This document shows positions 28,503-43,553 of a DNA stretch of 64,000 nucleotides, piece by piece. Under the pieces are notes generated by a model. The model had not been told where the DNA came from. It saw only the letters and a program-made list of their open reading frames with translations, and did no database searches. The position numbers were made by a program, and so were the translations under genes. Origin of the DNA: Tomocerus qinae. Its lineage: Eukaryota; Arthropoda; Collembola; Entomobryomorpha; Tomoceridae. The stretch spans positions 65,383,884 to 65,447,883 of the forward strand of contig CM034547.1 of the NCBI GenBank assembly GCA_020055645.1. The letters run 5' to 3'. Every line of letters starts with the position of its first letter. Position 1 is the first letter of the stretch.

Positions 28503-31500
28503 TTTTGCTTCTGGTTGCAGATTTGCACCTCCTTCTCCTACCTAAGTACTAGATAAGTACTAGTCCTTAAAAGCCCTCAGTATGTAAAGTATATTTATCA
28601 ACGAACTAACAAATTCCGTACTTAGCCAAAGACAATAAAAATCTATTAGATTTACATACTAATCATTAACGAAACTGAACTTGACTTTATATTATATAAC
28701 TTACAGTCTAGGCTTGGACACAACCAAAGGTAATCACAAAGCACGCAATAGTCAGCGAACAAATAAACCTCGCTAAATGTCACAACCACTATAGATGTTT
28801 GTAACTTGTATTTTAAATTTTTTACTAAAATTATAATCTACTTATTAGGAAGAGAATTTAGGTTGCACTATTAATGGATTATCTCGACAATTTGAATCGA
28901 CAAATATGTAGCTCTTAGCAGTAGTCTCAGTTTATAAAATGTAGAATTACACCTGCTGTCTGCACTGATGGACCTGGAAAAATAGAATAAATGAATCACA
29001 AAAACTGTACAAAGCATTCCTACCATAATAGTTGTACTTGCAGGAAAATTAAAAGAAAGTTGTTTTTCCTTATGTAATGTTATTACTGTATTACTACTTT
29101 CACTAAAAAGAAAGTCTTTTTAGATTATTTAATACGAACATGGAATAATTCAGAATGTTTGAAAATATGTAGCTGTAAATAGCTGTTTTCCCTGCTATAT
29201 TTCATTTCCTTTGTAGGATTTACAGTCCCTAAACATTGATACTTTCAATAGGAATTTATAAATATTCATTTTGTACAGTTTAAAAAAATCAATTCGCGAC
29301 CGTCGCTTCTTATAAGAAACGAGAAATTCTTCTGTTTCTTTTGATACATTAAACTCTTTACAGTGACCACTAATCAAAGAAAAGACTTTCTTTTTGTTCT
29401 TTTATTACTTCAGTATGATTCCAATAATACATTGACTTTCTCCACAAATTGCTTATTTGTTTAGCTTGGTTTATATTTACACACCTCTTTAAAGGAAGGA
29501 TTTTAGAAGTTCCAAACAACAGAATATATTATTCACTCACCAAAATTGTTTTTACTATATTATTGAAAGTTTTTAATTTTATAATGTAAACACATATAAT
29601 GTTAAATGTGGGCTGTATGTGTACTTAAAGTGGATATAGCTATCGTCATAAAACTGTCTTAGCTATATACCTCAGACACCAAAAGGTTTAAAATGAGTGC
29701 GCGTTGAGCTTATACTCTAGCGTTCACCCGTTTACCCTTTTGAGTTAGCCGATACTGTACGTATCTTTAGGAATAGAAAAACTTTTGAAAATTATACAAA
29801 TACCGTATTTACAAGAACTATTTTTATCTCCGTTCAACCATTTTGAAATAAGATCCATATTTAACAGTTTATTGCATTACTAAAAATTCTGAATTATAAA
29901 GACTAAACAGTGGAATGGTCTTAATTTATGGCTCAAGTTTGCTTTATGTTTAGATTTAAGCTGCGACATCTTGATAATGGCTACGCTTCATCTTCGCCAT
30001 CGGCTTCAATTAGCGTTGTGCTTTTGTTTCTCATTAGACTAAGGTTACGCAATAGACATTTTCTTCATCGTAGTAATGAAATAGAGCTGAGATCGTTGAA
30101 AAAGACAACAGATTTTCGACCTGATTGTGATTGTAACTATATTTATTCCGGCAACTTTGTTTGACTAATAAATGGGCTTTTGATTGACACTGAGTTCACT
30201 GTTTTACTTTTATGTAAACATATAGATAAGTCACCTCATATCATATGATAGTTCATAAATAATCATATATGAAACTTTCATCACATGACGAATTTAAATC
30301 ATTATTGCTTTCGGACCCGAAGGTCATCATAAATATTTAAAACTTAGGATGACTCTTCACATAATACTTTACATACAGTACAGTTAGTTAGATATGTGAT
30401 TTAATCAATGGAAAATGAAATTAATTTTGGTCATATACTCTAGAATATATGAAGCTCCGCGTATCTTTCAATGTAAACGAGAGAAAACTTTTCTGTTTAC
30501 GCACCTAATGAAATTGAATGACATTTCTAGCATTCCTTTGCGTCTCATGTGGTTTTAATTATTGTCAGTTTTCTTGAAAAAAACTCATATTTTTATAGTA
30601 GTAAAGTAGTTAAAGTGGTTTCAACTCATTATCCACATTCTTTCTCATTATCACCATATTTAGCAATGTTAGCAACTTTCGGAAGTACGATAGTAAATCC
30701 GTATGGGGTCTAAAACGCTACCTAATTAGTTTATTGATAATAATTTGCTTCACTAATAAGTATTTCTTGTTTATTGCTCTAATTTCCTAACTCGCTCGGC
30801 TTTCTCTCTAAAGGTTGTGAAAATATGCTAAAATCTCACGTTGGTTTCCCTTCAGTTGCGTTTCGCGTAGAAATTCTTTCCTCATTCACAATCACAAGTA
30901 AACTATCTCAGTAGTGCTGTACAAGATTGTATGTATGAGTATGGACTCCAGCCAGACAAACATCATACTACATTTACATTACTACTACCCTACTATTACA
31001 CTACTGCATACCATCCGCGATGCGTACGACCACGACATGCGCCAGTCACTGGTGTATACAATGTTCGTATAAAGTAACGTTTCATTTGCTTTTCTACAAG
31101 GAAATGATAATTTAATTTTTATAACTCCATTAAATACTTTCTCATGTAAAGTATGACGTGGTGAAAGTCATATGGCTTTCACATGGGAAAGTTTTATGAA
31201 GTGTTTAGGCTTACACGGTAAAGGTCATATGAAGCGTTACTTTGTATGTATCATGTAATATGTAACCAAACCCAGCCAGAAAGCCAGACATATGTATAGA
31301 TAATAGTTAAATACTATGCACTATACATATTACATTGCATAATACATATTATATGTTTGGTAACCTTCACTATTCCATACTAACAATGAGAGGTTACCAC
31401 TCCAAACTCCAAACCACGCGGGCAGTTAGCCACTAAAGGGCTCGAATAGGCATTGCCCCCATGAAAAACAAATTTGATGCATGCTTTCCAATAAATTCGG

Positions 31501-33356
31501 CTACTTTTTCACATTTAAAATACTCCGTGCAATAATCACAATTATAATACAAGTAATAGTTTATCCGGTTAAGTGAACTGTATGAATAGGTGTTGTAAAA
31601 GACAAACAGGCAGGCATGTATTGTATACAGATAGTCATCCAGCATGCTGCATATAGCATAGCACGACATGACATACCACACCATGTACCACTATCAGCAG
31701 CCCATAGCATAGCACAAGCCTTGTTAGAGGATCATAATCAGCATGTATTATGATATCGTCTAGTAGTAGTAGTCTGTAGTGCATGCAGCCAGACTTCAGC
31801 ATACTCAGACTCAGACAGACTTTGTAGTATTATTGTATTACAGTGTGCCACAGCACTAGCAGAGACAGAGGGTAGTAGTAAAATCGAGTTTGTGTGTGGT
31901 AGTATAGTATAGCATGGGTTAATAGTGTTTGGCGATGTGGCTTATCTTCCTGCCTCTAAAAACTGCTCCACACTATACTACACTCACTCGAGTCGCAGAC
32001 TAAATACCACATAAATACACTTACCAAGTTGCCACTACCACGAACGGCAAGCAAACAACAACAACAACTACGCAGAAAACTAAATCCAATATCTGAGACT
32101 ACACAGACGGCTTTTAGCTGAAAACATCAAAATTCCAAAGGTGAAAGGCTCGACCTCGCAGGTGGCACGAAACAAGTCGATTTATCTATTGGTAATTCAT
32201 AAAAGTAGTGGTCATTTTTTTCATGTAAACTTAAATTGTAGACTAAAATTCAACTGCAGTTAATAATACACAAATTAACAAAAACTTAAGCATGATGAAC
32301 GAAAATAAAAATTGCCTGTTAATTAAGACATCTAATTTTGATTGAACTTTGATGTAGGAATAGTAAGGAAGAACCGAAGAACAAAAAAAGCATTCGGGAC
32401 ATTTTATGAGTCAGTGGACGTAGACCCTGTATGTAATTAATAAATAAAGCAGTCTGTCCTGTACTACTGAGTGTGCTGGCTAAGGGGCGTAAAATTATAC
32501 CATATTAATTGCTGGAGACTCAATACATTGTTAAAAGTAAGACCTTAAAATTCAAATTGTTTTTGATATTATCATAATATATTTTTTAGAGTAGGACAAA
32601 GTGAGGACTTTCTAGTTTTTAATGACAAGTTTTTTCTTAAGGTATATATTGCGATCGCGAAAAGACATTATGTAAACATTTCATACTACGAAATCCTAGA
32701 TGCAATTTGTAGATATTTCTGTTTTTGATGTCTTTAGTAATAATTTTTACCGTCTCAAATTAAGATAGCCAAAATACAGCAAAATAATTCAATGATACGA
32801 CAAAATAGGTTTGAAATTAAAGTAATAAATGTAGGAGAAAGTTGCATGAATTTTAAATGCCGTTTTGCTACTTGTTCAAATAAATCAGATGGCATGTTAA
32901 ATCTATTACAAAATCCTTCAAGAAAGGTAGTTGTGTAATACTATAACCCGTCAATTTTTAATTTCTTAATTTCTTTTAACCGATAATTTCCCTTACCACG
33001 GTGTCTCAAACTTCAATGTGTACTGTGTACAAATGTAGCTCATCACTATATATAATTGTAGAATTTTGTTACGTGGTTGTATATTTCTATGTTTGCTTAA
33101 ACGTATCGCCTAATTTGCATATTTCAAAAAATGAACTTCACTGTTACTCAATATAAATAATAAAAAAAACTGAAGTATGACTCTCGAGTTAAATCTTTTT
33201 CATCAGTGAAAGAAATATGTTCGTTTTCTTTAACCTCATTAGGTATTCCGTTCAATCCTCTTGATTGAAAATCAGAAAATTAACTGCTAACTAACTTTTA
33301 ATACAGTTACACCAGGAACTATTGATTAATTTTGTATTTTCTTTTATTGATTTAGT
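28503..33356. promoter_or_regulatory. EXT1-AKT divergent intergenic region
   Basis: No coding gene is supported. Just upstream of the EXT1 ATG an acceptor-like ACTTAG suggests a spliced 5' UTR. The AKT start codon lies two bases after an acceptor (TTGATTTAG, exon from 33356), so AKT has an upstream noncoding exon. The somewhat more GC-rich stretch at about 31400-32200 is a candidate location for it, but I could not fix its donor. The small open frames here show no family resemblance. Confidence 0.4.
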
Positions 33357-35666
<2,310 letters not shown>

Positions 35667-37325
35667 TCTAAATCACCAATTATTCACTATATCTATATAG
35701 CTAACCCACTTGTTTTCGACTACTGTTTTCGTCTGTGTTGTGTTGTGAGTGCGTAACCGTATTACTTTTGAGCCTTTATCGTTGTAATCAGATCTACTAT
35801 AAGTCATTATTGTAGTTGGTCGGATTACAAAGTTCAAAGTAAACGATTGTGATAGTAATTCTGCCATCCCATAATCAGAAAGAGTAAACCAAGTGACGAT
35901 GAAGGAATTGGATCTTCCATGTGATGAACAGTATGCAAAAATGCCTTGTTCTTTTGTTCCTCAAATTGTAGCTACTACAGAAACGAATTTACTTAAAGTG
36001 GACAAAGTGGAGTGAGATGCCTATGTTTGTGTTGTAAGAAAATCTGAAAATGTAAATCGATTTACGTTTTCTTTTTCTCAAGTCTTCATGTTTGTAACAC
36101 CATATACCATACAGTAGTAGTAGTGTTAATTTGTTTAAAGTAGTGTACAGTTTGTTGTGAATTCGCCTAAAAATTCGTAAACTTAATAAAAACTTTGGAT
36201 CACCATTCACAAAATATAAATACTAAAAATGTAAACTTCTTATCCAAAACGTACTGATTGTGAATATGGTTAGAAAGAACTTCATAAACGTTATGAAACG
36301 AAATTATAAACTCAGCTTACCGTAAAGCTTAGCTGTAGGCTGTGTAAATCTGCATTCTGTATAGATACGAATCTTTGTATTGTAATTTTCTCCGTAGTGT
36401 AAGACCTGCCATTTTTCAGTTTTTGCGAAGTTGGCGAAATTGTTTTAGCGAATTCACCCGTACCTAATGCATTTAGGTAGAATATATTATTAGATTTAGT
36501 TTATGCGAGCTTACCGTACTGTTTTCTTGGGCTAAATACCAATAAATGTTTCGCTTTGAATTGAATACAGTATATGACTTTGGAATTCGGACTTCGAGAT
36601 TGTCTAAGTCTAAGCAATCAAAACCAATAAGTCGGGAAACTATATGGTTTGAATGCTACTGGGAATTCATGAAGTAGTTTCATAACATATTTTCTGTCTT
36701 GTAAAATAGGTATCCTTTATGTTCAGTTAGACCCTTAAAAATATTTTTAGCGCACAAATTTTGTCTCAATATTGTTAATTAAGACTTACGTATATAATGT
36801 CTGTCCAAAACTAATCAAATGATAATTATTAGCAATTCAATAACTGAGTAATACGTGATCGTGTAGTATTTAAACGGAGTAACGATTAAGAACCAAGTTA
36901 ATCCAAATGGTAAATAATTCATCTAAATTAATTTCTGAATTCCCTTCAAAACGAATCTTTTCTCAGTCCGAATTTCCATCAGTCCCAAGCATCGGGTTTT
37001 AAGTCTAAGTTGAAATGTCTACCGACCTCTTCCCAATGTAGCCAATGCCAGGGATTGTAACCCAACTGTTATTAACTACATAGATGAGAAACTGTTAAAC
37101 TAAGTTTGTTGTGTTTGTAAGCCAAGACAGTAGCAGCGTATGTATGTATGTTATGTTTGTATGGTTCAAGTGGTACATAATCTTGTAAAAAATTACAATC
37201 TCCTCATGCAATGTTATTCAGATTACTGTAGATGTTAGTAAAGCTATTAACTGTAGTTAATTACATACTATCTTACGGTATAACGTGTGTCTGTCTCATA
37301 ATGTCAATAAAATAAGCGATTTACA
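35667..37325 (+). other. Probable long AKT 3' UTR
   Basis: No coding sequence follows the AKT stop. A near-canonical 3' end is suggested by AATAAA at 37306-37311 (in TCAATAAAATAAGCG); another AATAAA lies near 36540. Which is used cannot be told from sequence, so the 3' UTR is about 0.9 or 1.65 kb. Confidence 0.45.
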
Positions 37326-40300
37326 GGAGAAAGAAACATTAAAATGTGGTATCGGACAACCAAATTTTATTGTTATCCGTGACACAAAGCCTTAGTTTTT
37401 TCCTGAATAAAGTTTCGAGATTTGTTGTAAACTCTTGTATTTGTCATGCTTATTACAATCATCCGTTAGCTGACAAAATTCAGTTATAATATAATCTTTA
37501 TCGTAATGTGCTATTGGTTTGTTAACCTATCTTTGAAAAATGACTTTTTGTCACTAGCACTCATGCTTATGGAGAAAGTAATTCAGATATCAATAAGGAA
37601 GGACAGCGTATTTGGAACACCATGGAATATGGAATAGAGGATTTGCTCCCAACAACCATATCCTTAGTATTGTATGTACGATATAGGAGATTTCAGGAAG
37701 GAGGCGATCAACCCCTAAAATGGAAAACTGGAAGTTGTAACTTTGTAACCGTCAACCTGAATCCATACCATAAAACACTGATTATGGTTATTGTACACAC
37801 TTAGGTACTTAATATAACAATAAGTGCATGACTGGACGGGGTATAAGTACATTGTGCACGTCACGTCGGTATACAGGCACATTAATGCTGTGGCTGGCGG
37901 TAGGTACGTTAATGTTAAGTCTATATATGAGTACGTATGCTATAGCATGTGCACGTAATATTTACCTACACATAGATTAATGGAACAGAAAAGCAGTTCG
38001 CATTTTCGGTGTTATTTGGCGTATGCCTCCATATTATAGTATACTACTAGACTAGTCAATAGAGTAGTATTGCTGAAATAGGAGCTTTTTTACGTTTGCT
38101 TATTCTGTAACTTTTGATGGAGAAAGCATTCTCTTTGCAACAGAGAATACTATCATTGTGTTACAAGTACTTCTGGTGGAGGAAAGTATGGATTCGTTGT
38201 ATTACATTGCACTGTCAACTTTAAGTAGCATAAGCATAAGTATACTGCAAGTAATCCATGATGAAGATTAGCCCTAATAAATAGTACTCTACTCTACCAT
38301 GCTAAAAACGAAGACGGAGTATACACAGATATATTGACATCTATTACAAAAACACTATTATATACAAATTATATTCCACATTTTCCATGATACAAGGTAA
38401 CGCATAATGAAACGTACCATCAAACGCAGTAACATGGTAAAAGCTTTTGCATTAGTACATACTTTCCTCCTAAACTAGATATTTTAGTGCCATTATGTTA
38501 AATTAGTTGGTACAATTATTAGGAGCATTAAAGTATTATCTAAAGTCAATAAAAAGTGATTTGGACAGCTAAAGGAATAAGAGAAAAGGTTATCTATGAA
38601 TACTACTTACACATTCCTAATATTTTTATCCCTATTTGAGGAGTCCAAAAAGTTGGATTGAGAAGAAAAGCATTCATCACGTTCCGTTAGCGTTACTATT
38701 TATAGGCATCAAGGCGAGGACTTAGTCAATCGTACGGAGTCCAACAAAATGGAACGAAGGTTTTTATCAGTTTTTATAAGTCAGTGAAAGTGATTTATAA
38801 TGTTCATTGATACTCTATGTAAAGGTTCTAATATAATATTATACAGATAGATCCTCTCAAGTAAAAGTGTATTCGTAAAGTTTTTGTCATTGAGATTATA
38901 AAAACGCAGACTTCTACTTAACTTTGGGTAAGAGTTGTTTTTGGTTCCAAATCTACCATGATTTTTAAGGCTAAGTGTGATGGTCAGTTCCAAAAAACCT
39001 TTCCTCAAAGTATCAAAAATCCAATTTGGAAAGTTTGATCAGATACAAAGGCACGTGTAAGAAATGTTGAGATTATCTGATTGCAACTGAAAGTGGCGTC
39101 TCATAGAAGATTCATTGACATAGTGAAATTAAAACGAGACAAAGTCAAGTAAGTATGCTAATTAGATCCCCAAAGACGTTTTCACCTACTGATGGTAATT
39201 TCGGTATTTTAATAATGTATGGTCGTTGTCCCTGTTTAAAGGAGTGCTATTACGAAAAGGACTTAATGCATTATGCAAATGGTAATTATGGAGGACCGTG
39301 TAGTAGTAAGTTGAGATGGTAGCTAGCTCTGTTGTTTCTTGTCAACTATAGCATTATACAAACAATTGGTTATATGCATAGATGGGAAGTAGATAGCATG
39401 TATGCATGGTGTATTCTTGTGCTGTATTGTATTAACAGTGATATATACATAATATATTGATATAGTTGTGGAGAATATAGATACGCAATGTGAGCAGTAG
39501 GCTATTCACAAGGTTATAATATTATTATAAAATGAAAGAGTGAAGGAGGAACGGGTGGCTGAAAATACTACCCGGTCGGTCGGTTTGTTGAGCTAGCCTG
39601 GGTGAGTTAGTGTAGAGACGAGTCGATATGGTCGTCGAATCTGCACCGACTCCGTGTTCGCTCCTCTCTCTCCAAAATACTCTCTGGCTAGATATCACAT
39701 CAGAAGGAACATTCTCCGACTCCATGCATACTTATTTGGTCTTTGAGGCTCGTTTCCTATTCTTTCTCTGGTAGTAGTGACTTGACTTGACTGGAGTTGA
39801 CTTGACTGGAGAGTGAGTTGAATTGACTGGATTCGAGTGAAACAAGTGTACAGATAAGTTGACATAATAGGACTCAACTCCCAGTTGCCGCTTTCAACAG
39901 TATAGCATTAGGTCATGCAGAGGACCTATTTATTTGGGCTTGTTCGTCCCATCCAATTCCATCGACTTCTCTTGCACGGAGGAGACTATCTGCTCGTTTG
40001 ATTTCACCATTGTTATCTCTCTACCTCTCCTTCGTAGTTAGTTTAGTTAGTGCTTCCTCTTCAAGTGAAAACTGGATTCGACATTATCAAGCACTAAATT
40101 GGTTTTTGTCTCCACTTCCTGCAGTCCCGACTTTTACATCGGAGAATTACTAATAGAATTTCCTGCTAGCAGGGCATGGACTTTACATGCATACAGCACT
40201 ACAGATACGTCGTCAATAAATACAGACTCAATCTTTCAATCTAATTTCAATTCAACTGGGAAATGATATCTGTACATGCTCACTCAAGTCAAGTCACTAT

Positions 40301-43300
40301 ACTTTTGCCCCGTATCTAAATACCACACGAATGTAAATAGTATAGAACCCGTTTCTAATCATTTAAGATTACTGTGACATTATTTATTTCCTATGTAAAG
40401 TGTCACTGCTCCATTCATGTATAAAATGTTACAAATCAAATAGTCTACTTAGTACATAATACTTACAGATAGTGTGCGTGGTACATTCCATTCCGTGCTA
40501 AGGCTCTTTAAACATGTAGTTCATTGTGTGAATACGGATTCCTACATTTAGTGCTACATTTGCACTGAATTTAAACTTTCAAATCACACTATACTACCAA
40601 TTATACCTATTAAAGTATATTAGTAGGACCTGGTTGAGTGGGTTCATAAGTACAAGGCATTTAACACGAACTGACTCTGGAGACGGCAACCCGACTTTAA
40701 TTGGGTCTTGTCAGCCAGGCTTCGGCTAGACTAGACTATGTAGACTCTTATTTATTGACAACATCTCCTCTGGTTTCAAGTTTCAAGCTTCTATGCACTA
40801 AAACAAACAATTTCTAGCTAACCTACTTTTATTGGATAAACAACTGGCCTGACTGCATTAGCAAGATATTAAGCATGTGCTTCTGTACTTGCACTACCAC
40901 ACCTCCAATACATTTTCTCTGCTAAGGTAATCCTAAGTCTATTTTATTATGTCTGGATTATGTAAGTACTCTAAATAATAGACTCTCTCTCTCCGCTACA
41001 AAGTCAGACATTTGTCTACTTACATAGACTGTACTGTACTTAATAGAAATGTATCTCAATCTTGGTATCATTACACTTAAGGTTACTGATATTAATCACA
41101 AAACACAAGTGAAAGTACTTGTAGTAACGCACAGCAAACGTTATCTACACTTTCTCTACTTTCAGTTAGGGACGAAACATAAATTGGAAGATTTCTGAGT
41201 TTTGTGCGTTTAGTTTTGCATTTCCAAAAATCATAAATGAAACAGGAAATTTGGTGGTTAAGATTCTTTTGATGTCGATTTTAGCTTGTATGAATATGAA
41301 ACACTTCTTTCATTTCAGTACTTAGTTGTGTATAATAGCTATAATAAAATATAAGTATGCCTATATAATATTTGACAGCACTTTCTATTATGCATCGAAG
41401 GAATTAGCAAATGAACATATTAATAGATAATCGGTAGAGAAAGTTTTACATAAAGTTTGCCAATTTGATAATTTTAGAAATCACATTATAAATTGTGGAT
41501 AAATGTAAGCAAAAGGGTAGATTGATCTATCGAGTAGGTGGAAAGTTGTAATTAAGTAATTGCCCAAGTTTTCGAATATTTCCTTTCTCACGGAGAAAGT
41601 TGGAGTTTCTCGATTTGTCAGTTGCAGGCAGTGGTGGTAGTGTAATATATCACTGTAGTTAGTAAGTATATCTGTAGCCTGGAGATATGAATAAGCAGGA
41701 ACGGCGGCATGAGAAGCGGATACAGGAGCGAACAAGTGAAGGAAGGAAAAAGTCAGCCAGTCGCAGTTTGTCTTTTGTGTGGTGTGGTGTTTAAAAACAG
41801 ACAAGACAACTCAGCTCCCAGAAATTATACAGCGAGTGTTTAATGTGTCGTATAATCAATGTGACAGTTGTAGTAGTAATAGTGCACAGTAGATAGTTAC
41901 TATAGGCTATATGTGTTATCTCATTTCCTTTCCCTCTCTCTCCGTTTTGTTCCTGTTACCTTTCGTCAAGAGAAAAGAAAGTCGGGCGGAGACAGTAGTG
42001 GAGAGATAATCGGAAAGCCACTAGTTCTTTGCACAAACTTAGGTGATATTATGGTATAGTAGTGGCATGTTTGTGTACAGCAAAACATATTAACTATCTA
42101 TCAACCGAATTTTGTGCCTACATTTGGTTCATTCTAAAGTAGACATGTAAGAAGGAGAGTGCACTCGAAATACGGGTAAGACTTTTCTTATCACTGGTCT
42201 TAAATGTCCTTATGAAGCAAATGCCAGTGTACTACTACTAAGTAGAACTGACCATATCTAAACAAAAGCTGTCTATATGCCCATATTATATTACTATCAA
42301 TAAATAACTAATCCCAGCTTGTGTGGCAGATCCGAAGCTAGTACTTTCGTGATAAGCATACACGTATTTACATAGGCTGCGTTTGATATTACCTGTAAGT
42401 AAAGTACAGATAAGACAACATCGGAGTATTACCAATATTATAATGTAGGATATGTAATGCACTAGTAAAGACTACTTAAAGTAAAAACCCCAAGAACACA
42501 AAACTCAAACCACTATTAGTATATCATATGAAAGAAGTCTATGTAATGGATAAGACGGAACTAAGGAAGTATATGCTAGTGCATTATCTATAGATATATT
42601 GATAATTTCCGAGCACTAGTGTTTATATGAACTTCATCACGTCCGTGCAGTATAGCTTCTTAACACACCGCACGGCGAACGAACGATATTCGGCTAACCT
42701 TTCCTTTCAATAAGTTCAAGCAATGGTAAACCAAGTCGAACGAGAAGAGTCCATGTGCAAAAACAAGCAATGAAGATGGATAGCAATATAGAGTGCTAAT
42801 ATTGACTAAGAAACTGACTGAGCGAGTACATAAGTACTGCTGTACATACCTACTACATACATACATACATATTTACCTTAACTATACTTGAGTGAATTCA
42901 GTTAAGGGAGTCTATTGATTTTGTTCGGCTAATCTTGCAAAGTGAAAAAATGTGCGGTGTTATCGGATATAGATTTGTGTTGAGTCTTCACAAGGATTGG
43001 ACTCAAATCTATGTACTCATTGTACCGTGCATAACTGCCTTACCACTCATTTCTTGACATAGGTACCTACCTTGCATAACAACCTACTGACTTACTCTGT
43101 CCACAATGCTTTCCTTCATACCAACTCAATTCACCTCGACTCAGATGAAACCTAAAGACCTCATTCACTCCTTTGTTTACCTATTCTTTTATTTATTTCT
43201 TTTTCATCCTACATGACATTTAGACGTAAATATTATTATGTGGGCTAGACTCTAGGTAGATCCGTCCTTTAAATATGCATGCAGTCACTTTGCTCTCATT

Positions 43301-43553
43301 ATTCACTCCCGCTATGTACACATGTACAAAATTGTAAGTACGAAATCCGTTTGAGAGTGAAATGATCAGAAAACACAAATAAATGCACCAACTAAATATT
43401 TTTGTCCAAATTTTCTCCCGTTTATGAATCAGGGCGATACAGCACTAGTAAAAGTATAATTTTTAGTCCAAAACATTTGAAATTCATTACTTGAGTAATA
43501 AGTTGGAATCTCTTGTGTTTTTCAGAAAAGGGGTGAAAAGCAATCTTCAAAAG
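37326..43553. other. Gene-poor region upstream of the 804-aa gene
   Basis: No protein gene is supported. A less AT-rich patch at about 39540-40000 with repeated GACTTGACT/GAGTTGACT units (39778-39835) and another at 41600-42000 could be promoter or 5' UTR of the next gene, whose coding exon follows an acceptor (TTTTTCAG, exon from 43526). A short CATA microsatellite lies near 42855. Open frames up to 107 codons show no family resemblance. Confidence 0.4.

Noticed and set aside
29975-30055. Possible minus-strand terminal exon ending LIEADGEDEA
   Set aside because: Only about 27 codons are open, no good acceptor and no partner exon; could not be supported.
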